Shown here in pieces: positions 59,978 to 64,000 of a DNA stretch of 64,000 nt (positions are counted from its first letter, which is position 1; every line of letters starts with the position of its first letter). The stretch spans positions 558,001 to 622,000 of the forward strand of contig NZ_VCNL01000001.1 of assembly GCF_007671685.1 (NCBI RefSeq). Direction: 5' to 3'. The notes under the pieces are model-generated. The model had not been told where the DNA came from and made no database searches. It saw only the letters and a list, made by a program, of their open reading frames with translations. A program made the translations under genes and the position numbers. The stretch is from Halorubrum salsamenti (GTDB lineage: Archaea > Halobacteriota > Halobacteria > Halobacteriales > Haloferacaceae).

Positions 59978-61576
59978 TCACCGACGAGTCGGTCGCTGGC
60001 GTTCACCCCGGAACTGGGGGCCAGCCACGTCGTTACTCGCGCTTTTGTCGTCACAAGAACTGTTCTTGGTTATGTTTCTGACATCTCCGCTCGTGTTGAA
60101 CATGGAGACCGGCTGTCCGCTGACAAAAATATTCGATTCCGCGACGATCACGTTGTCACAGTCGTTCACGTGGACACCGTCGAAGTTCCCGTTTTGAGCG
60201 AGAATACAGCAGTTCGAGATTCGTGACCCGTCACGCCCACCGCCTATCAGGCATACCGCTCCCTCGGATTGCGTCTCCGAAGTGACCGTTATGTCGAGAT
60301 TCTCCAGGGTCACACCATACGGTTCCCCGGCACCGTTATTCACCGACTGAAGCCAAATCGTCTGTGCATTTGTATCGTTTTTTATTCGACAATTACGCAT
60401 CGTAAATCCTCCCGGATTCGACTTCCCCGTGTTTGTGAGACGTACAACACCCCACGGTCTGTAGTGACTATTTGCAAGATTAATATTACGATATTCGATC
60501 TCACAGTCCTCAAATACAACACCCGACTCCCCAATATAGGAGTCAACTACGATCCCGGCTCCGTGGTAGGGCTGAGTCCCAGCCGTCGGGTACCGGATAT
60601 CATCGTGGTCCATGACCACCTTGGTACCGGTTACCGTCGAAACCTTTTCAGGGTGTTTTCCCCCCTGAAGACGGATACTTGAGACGTCGTTGTTCCTGAA
60701 GAGACCGCCTTTTATCGTGATTACACCCTCGTTGTTCGTAGACCGAAGTGCGTTACCGCCACACTGTTCGAAGTGAACGTCCTCGTAGACCACCTCTCCG
60801 ATGTGGCCTGGGTAGTGACGAGCGTACGTCGTTCCCGGTGAGGTCCCGGTTCGGTGTTCATGACCACCGAACCACGTTCCACCCCGACCGATCGTCACAC
60901 GCCGAATCGTGTTGACTCCCTTGCGGTCCGCACCGGCACTTGCGAGAACGTTACATCGCAGGAGTTGCCCATAGCTTCTGGTCTGTGGAGGAACGAATCC
61001 GGTCCACTCGACGTCCTCGATGAGACCGCCGTCGTTGGGATCGAACCGTATACTCACAGAGGTCTTCAGGTCATCAGTCATATCGATCGAGAAGTTAGCC
61101 AGAAGGACGTCCTCCCCTCCCACTTGGTACACGAACCAGAATCCCTTCTCGTTATCGGCGTTCGGGAAGTGGAACCGAACATCCCTGTGTGACTCTCCCA
61201 AGCCGACCATGCCGAACCGTGACGGGTTCCGAGGCGGGTCGGTCGCCGCCTCCTCGGTGACGGTGTAGTCGCCCGGCGGAAACTCGATCCGTGTCCCCGT
61301 TTCAAAAGCATCCGACAGAGCGTCGTCGATGGGCGTCTTGCCGGACGGATCCATGCCGAGGTCGTCGACTGCGTTGACGACACGATCGAACTCGACGTCA
61401 TACTTGTCAGCGTTGAATTCACTGACATCTTTGCCTCCGGCCGTCGAGCCTCCCGGCCCGTCATCGTCGGTCCCCGAACCATCAGACCGATCACCACCAA
61501 ACATGTTACACCCGCTTAATGCAACGAGGCCGGCCGTGAGGGACTCGAGGGCTCGTCTGCGACGCTGGTCCACCAT
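59978..61576 (-). CDS. right-handed beta-helix lipoprotein
   Basis: A 532-aa protein with an Arg-rich signal (MVDQRRRRALESLTAGLVAL) ending in lipobox ALSGC, then a Gly/Asp/Ser linker. A pectate-lyase-like right-handed beta-helix follows with many short repeats (EDVHFEQCGGNALRSTNNEG, VFEDCEIEYRNINLANSHYR, FTMRNCRIKND, ISNCCILAQNG, VIVAESNIFVSGQ). An ATG at 61576 fits the lipoprotein. Beta-helix proteins bind or cleave acidic polysaccharides; target unknown. It converges with the Asp-box gene. Confidence 0.82.
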   Translation of the reverse strand: MVDQRRRRALESLTAGLVALSGCNMFGGDRSDGSGTDDDGPGGSTAGGKDVSEFNADKYDVEFDRVVNAVDDLGMDPSGKTPIDDALSDAFETGTRIEFPPGDYTVTEEAATDPPRNPSRFGMVGLGESHRDVRFHFPNADNEKGFWFVYQVGGEDVLLANFSIDMTDDLKTSVSIRFDPNDGGLIEDVEWTGFVPPQTRSYGQLLRCNVLASAGADRKGVNTIRRVTIGRGGTWFGGHEHRTGTSPGTTYARHYPGHIGEVVYEDVHFEQCGGNALRSTNNEGVITIKGGLFRNNDVSSIRLQGGKHPEKVSTVTGTKVVMDHDDIRYPTAGTQPYHGAGIVVDSYIGESGVVFEDCEIEYRNINLANSHYRPWGVVRLTNTGKSNPGGFTMRNCRIKNDTNAQTIWLQSVNNGAGEPYGVTLENLDITVTSETQSEGAVCLIGGGRDGSRISNCCILAQNGNFDGVHVNDCDNVIVAESNIFVSGQPVSMFNTSGDVRNITKNSSCDDKSASNDVAGPQFRGERQRPTRR

Positions 61577-61674
61577 CTGAGTTGGCGGTACGGGACCTGA
61601 GCTATTTATTAGGTGGTCGATATTCCAGAAGTACAATATTAACTAAACGACCCGTCATTCAAGTCGGAGTCGTG

Positions 61675-62655
61675 ATGTCGGATGGCGATCAGTCGTCCGC
61701 GGACCGCCCTCTGGTCAGCGTCATTCTGCCGACGTATAATCGACCAAAAAAGCTGAGGGAGGCAGTCCATAGCGTAACGGAGCAGTCGTATCCAGCCATC
61801 GAACTCATCGTGGTAGATGACCATTCATCCGAACCTGCAACGGTAGCTCTGAAAGAGACGAACACGGAGTCGCTCTCCAGTATGCGTGTCGTTCGCCACG
61901 AAGAAAACCGAGGTGCAAACGCGGCCCGAAATACGGGAATTCGGCGAGCGAGCGGTGATCTCATCTCGTTTCTGGACGATGACGATCGTTGGCTAACACG
62001 AAAGACGGATAGACAGGTCAGCCGTTTTGAGAACGGTCCGGATGACCTTGGGGTTGTGACGGTCAGCAGCCGGACTGTAGACGAAGCGGGTAATCAGATC
62101 GGTGTGGTCCGCTCGTCCGTAGAGGGAGACGCAGTCGGGAAGCTGCTACGTGGCGGCATTGTCGGATCGTTCTCGCGGGTTATGGCTAAGGCTGACGTCA
62201 TTTCGGAGGCGGGATTACTTGACGAGTCGTTTCCGAGCTGGCAGGACCGAGAGTGGTATCTCCGTCTCGCTCAGCACTGTCGGTTCGGATCCGAAGACGA
62301 AGTACTCGTTGAGCGTCGGATCGATGCAAATCACCGGATCAGTGATGACTTCGAACAGAAGCGGGACGTGTCTTACCCCCGGTTTCTTGAGAAACACCGA
62401 GATCTCGCGGCCGAACGGGGACTACTTGCGGAACGAAGATTCGTTGCGGGACTCTCGAGAACACTTGCGTTCTCCGGACTGGTAAACGGATACTATCGGG
62501 AGTCGATCAAATATCTCCTGATCTCGCTAGCGTACTATCCGTTCGATCCCAAGACGTATTTATACCTCTGCTTGGCGGCCGGCGGACCATTTACATTCAA
62601 ATCTGCACAGAGAATAAAAAGACGATACAGTCGAACACTGTCGACACTCGAATAG
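61675..62655 (+). CDS. family 2 glycosyltransferase
   Basis: A 326-aa GT-A enzyme. LVSVILPTYNRPKKLREAVH, IELIVVDDHSSEPATVAL, GANAARNTGIRRASGDLISF and the metal site LDDDDRWLTRKTD are present, with LDESFPSWQDREWYLRLAQH as the catalytic-base region. A hydrophobic C-terminal segment (YLLISLAYYPF) suggests membrane contact. It diverges from the beta-helix gene. Donor sugar unknown. Confidence 0.86.
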   Translation: MSDGDQSSADRPLVSVILPTYNRPKKLREAVHSVTEQSYPAIELIVVDDHSSEPATVALKETNTESLSSMRVVRHEENRGANAARNTGIRRASGDLISFLDDDDRWLTRKTDRQVSRFENGPDDLGVVTVSSRTVDEAGNQIGVVRSSVEGDAVGKLLRGGIVGSFSRVMAKADVISEAGLLDESFPSWQDREWYLRLAQHCRFGSEDEVLVERRIDANHRISDDFEQKRDVSYPRFLEKHRDLAAERGLLAERRFVAGLSRTLAFSGLVNGYYRESIKYLLISLAYYPFDPKTYLYLCLAAGGPFTFKSAQRIKRRYSRTLSTLE

Positions 62656-62726
62656 TAGGGTCGATACCGTCAACGGGAGCGTATAGGACTGTTGTAACAA
62701 AGCATCAATCACAGCCAATACATATT

Positions 62727-64000
62727 ATGCCCGGAATCACGGTTTGGCTCTCACAGGACGATACGAGCTTATCCGAACAGGAAAGCTGTTCATCCGTCTC
62801 ACCGGATGAGGTCACCTCACATTTTCATGATACCATTAGTAGGTCACAGCACACCGCTGACTACACGACGAATCTCTTATTTGACCAAGAACACATCAAG
62901 ATAGGCGAAACGAGCTATCCGAGCTATCCGATCCGAACCATCGAGGAGGATAACTTGTTGGTCTGTCTTGAGGGAGCGATTTACGGAACGACGATCACAG
63001 CAGACGATCTCTCTACCGTCGGTGAGATGGCCTTACGTGGCCGGGAAGAGTGGCTGCAAGACTGGGTTGGCAGCTGTGATGGTGAGTTCGTCGTGTACGC
63101 GCTCGATACCGATTCGGGAGACTTCGCGGTGGTAAACGATGTTTTCGGTCGCTTACCGCTCTATGTCTACGAACGGAACGGTGAGGTCGTCATTACTCGT
63201 GAGAACAAGTTTCTCCGTGAGTTCCTCGGAGACATCTCGATTGACGAGTTGGGCGTCGCGCAGTGCCTATTGTTCGGTTTTACGCTCGGCCACCGCACGC
63301 TCTGGAAGCACGTCGATAAACTCGAGGGAGGATCTCTCATCCGCTATCCGTCGGATTCGCGGGGACAGCGCGAACGGGTCCACCAGTTCAATTTCGGGGG
63401 TGTTCGGAACCACGACCGATCGATAGAACGGAACGCCGATGCAGCGGCCGAGTCGTTCAAACGGGCGTGTGAGCGTCGAGGGTCTGCTGCAACCTCGACT
63501 GTCGTCTCATTGAGCGGCGGACTTGACTCTCGGTCCGTCGCAGCGGGGTACCGAGCCAGTGGGACGTCGTTTGAAGCGGTGACCTTCGCCAGCAGATCGG
63601 ATAACGAGCCGATCGATTCGACGAGCGATGTGACAGTCGCTCGAAGAGCGGCGGACCTGTTAGACGTCGACTGGCACAGGATCGACCTTTCACCGCCCGA
63701 TACGGACGACTTCCGTCAGCTGTTGTCGTTGAAGGGAGGGATGAACCCGTTCACCAACGCGCAGACGCTGCGCTTCTTTCGTCGACTTCGAGAGGAGTAC
63801 GGTCAAGACATCACCTACGTGACTGGCGATGGAGGCGACAAGGCCGTTCCCGACCTATCACCTTCTCACTCCATCGGCGACGTCGACGAACTCGTGTCGC
63901 ATCTGATAGAGGTCGAAAGCATCGTCTTTTCACTGGAGCGGGTGATCAGAATGACTGGTGTCTCGGAGGCTGAGATACGCGATTCGGTCTCCTCGCTGAT
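62727..64000 (+). CDS. asparagine synthase-related protein, partial, without the N-terminal glutaminase Cys
   Basis: An open frame of at least 424 codons runs off the window. The N-terminal half resembles the class II glutaminase domain (LVCLEGAIYGT, VGSCDGEFVVYALD, VNDVFGRLPLYVYERNGEVV), and the C-terminal half has the PP-loop VVSLSGGLDSRSVAAGY and VTGDGGDKAVPDLSP. The start is MPGITVW: Pro replaces Cys2, which is needed for glutamine hydrolysis. Ammonia-dependent or non-amidating ATP chemistry is therefore likely. Such proteins occur in surface-polysaccharide loci and may amidate uronic acids; this is inference. Confidence 0.8.
   Translation, partial: MPGITVWLSQDDTSLSEQESCSSVSPDEVTSHFHDTISRSQHTADYTTNLLFDQEHIKIGETSYPSYPIRTIEEDNLLVCLEGAIYGTTITADDLSTVGEMALRGREEWLQDWVGSCDGEFVVYALDTDSGDFAVVNDVFGRLPLYVYERNGEVVITRENKFLREFLGDISIDELGVAQCLLFGFTLGHRTLWKHVDKLEGGSLIRYPSDSRGQRERVHQFNFGGVRNHDRSIERNADAAAESFKRACERRGSAATSTVVSLSGGLDSRSVAAGYRASGTSFEAVTFASRSDNEPIDSTSDVTVARRAADLLDVDWHRIDLSPPDTDDFRQLLSLKGGMNPFTNAQTLRFFRRLREEYGQDITYVTGDGGDKAVPDLSPSHSIGDVDELVSHLIEVESIVFSLERVIRMTGVSEAEIRDSVSSL

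Overview
The window is high-GC haloarchaeal chromosome, most likely Halorubrum or a close relative. This rests on very acidic proteins, GTG and leaderless starts with TATA-like boxes 22-30 bases upstream, an Orc1/Cdc6 replication origin, LonB, NOP5/fibrillarin, AglB-type N-glycosylation and HalOD1 and DUF7511 proteins. The genus is inferred from style only.

Layout. 0.2-9.7 kb: a class I terpene-synthase-like gene, a HalOD1 protein, a YihY membrane protein, a DUF7511 protein, then a UDP-GlcNAc precursor block (glmU, a second sugar nucleotidyltransferase, glmS), a methyltransferase and a SWIM protein. 9.8-12.1 kb: an orc1/cdc6 gene flanked on both sides by three ORB-like repeats, with a PIN-domain remnant and a frameshifted uridylyltransferase fragment at the edges. 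12.2-16.3 kb: a TrmB-type regulator and a three-gene NDP-sugar operon led by a UDP-sulfoquinovose-synthase-like protein. Two near-identical palindromes matching the TACT-N8-GAGTA TrmB site lie at 12163-12183 and 13162-13182.

16.5-31 kb: a distinctly AT-richer island, probably acquired. It holds neuC-neuA-neuB (nonulosonic/sialic acid synthesis), a GT-B transferase with HP and ST motifs, a Wzx-type flippase, a GT2 transferase, three alkaline-phosphatase/sulfatase-like genes (one split by a 691-bp IS6-family element with an 8-bp target duplication) and a Rieske plus metallo-beta-lactamase-fold protein closely resembling CMP-N-acetylneuraminate hydroxylase (CMAH), with an extra C-terminal DUF1858-like CxxC domain. 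With glmU/glmS upstream and aglB downstream, the simplest reading is an archaeal surface glycan carrying a sialic-acid-like sugar, possibly hydroxylated to a Neu5Gc-like form. This is the most interesting system in the window.

31-38.5 kb: an AglG-type glycosyltransferase, the oligosaccharyltransferase aglB, a DUF368 gene (polyprenyl-phosphate recycling family), a CapA lipoprotein and an oxidoreductase. 38.5-49.9 kb: mostly housekeeping (FMN reductase with SfnG, tRNA-Leu, a hairpin-rich intergenic element, endonuclease III, a TFB-like protein, flpA, nop5, CBS-ParB, CPBP protease, lonB, nadM, SAM hydrolase). 50-64 kb: a second surface-polysaccharide cluster (FG-GAP propeller, GT4, DUF1616, DUF354, an alpha/alpha-toroid protein, a polytopic membrane protein, an Asp-box propeller, a beta-helix lipoprotein, GT2, and an asparagine-synthase-like gene running off the end).
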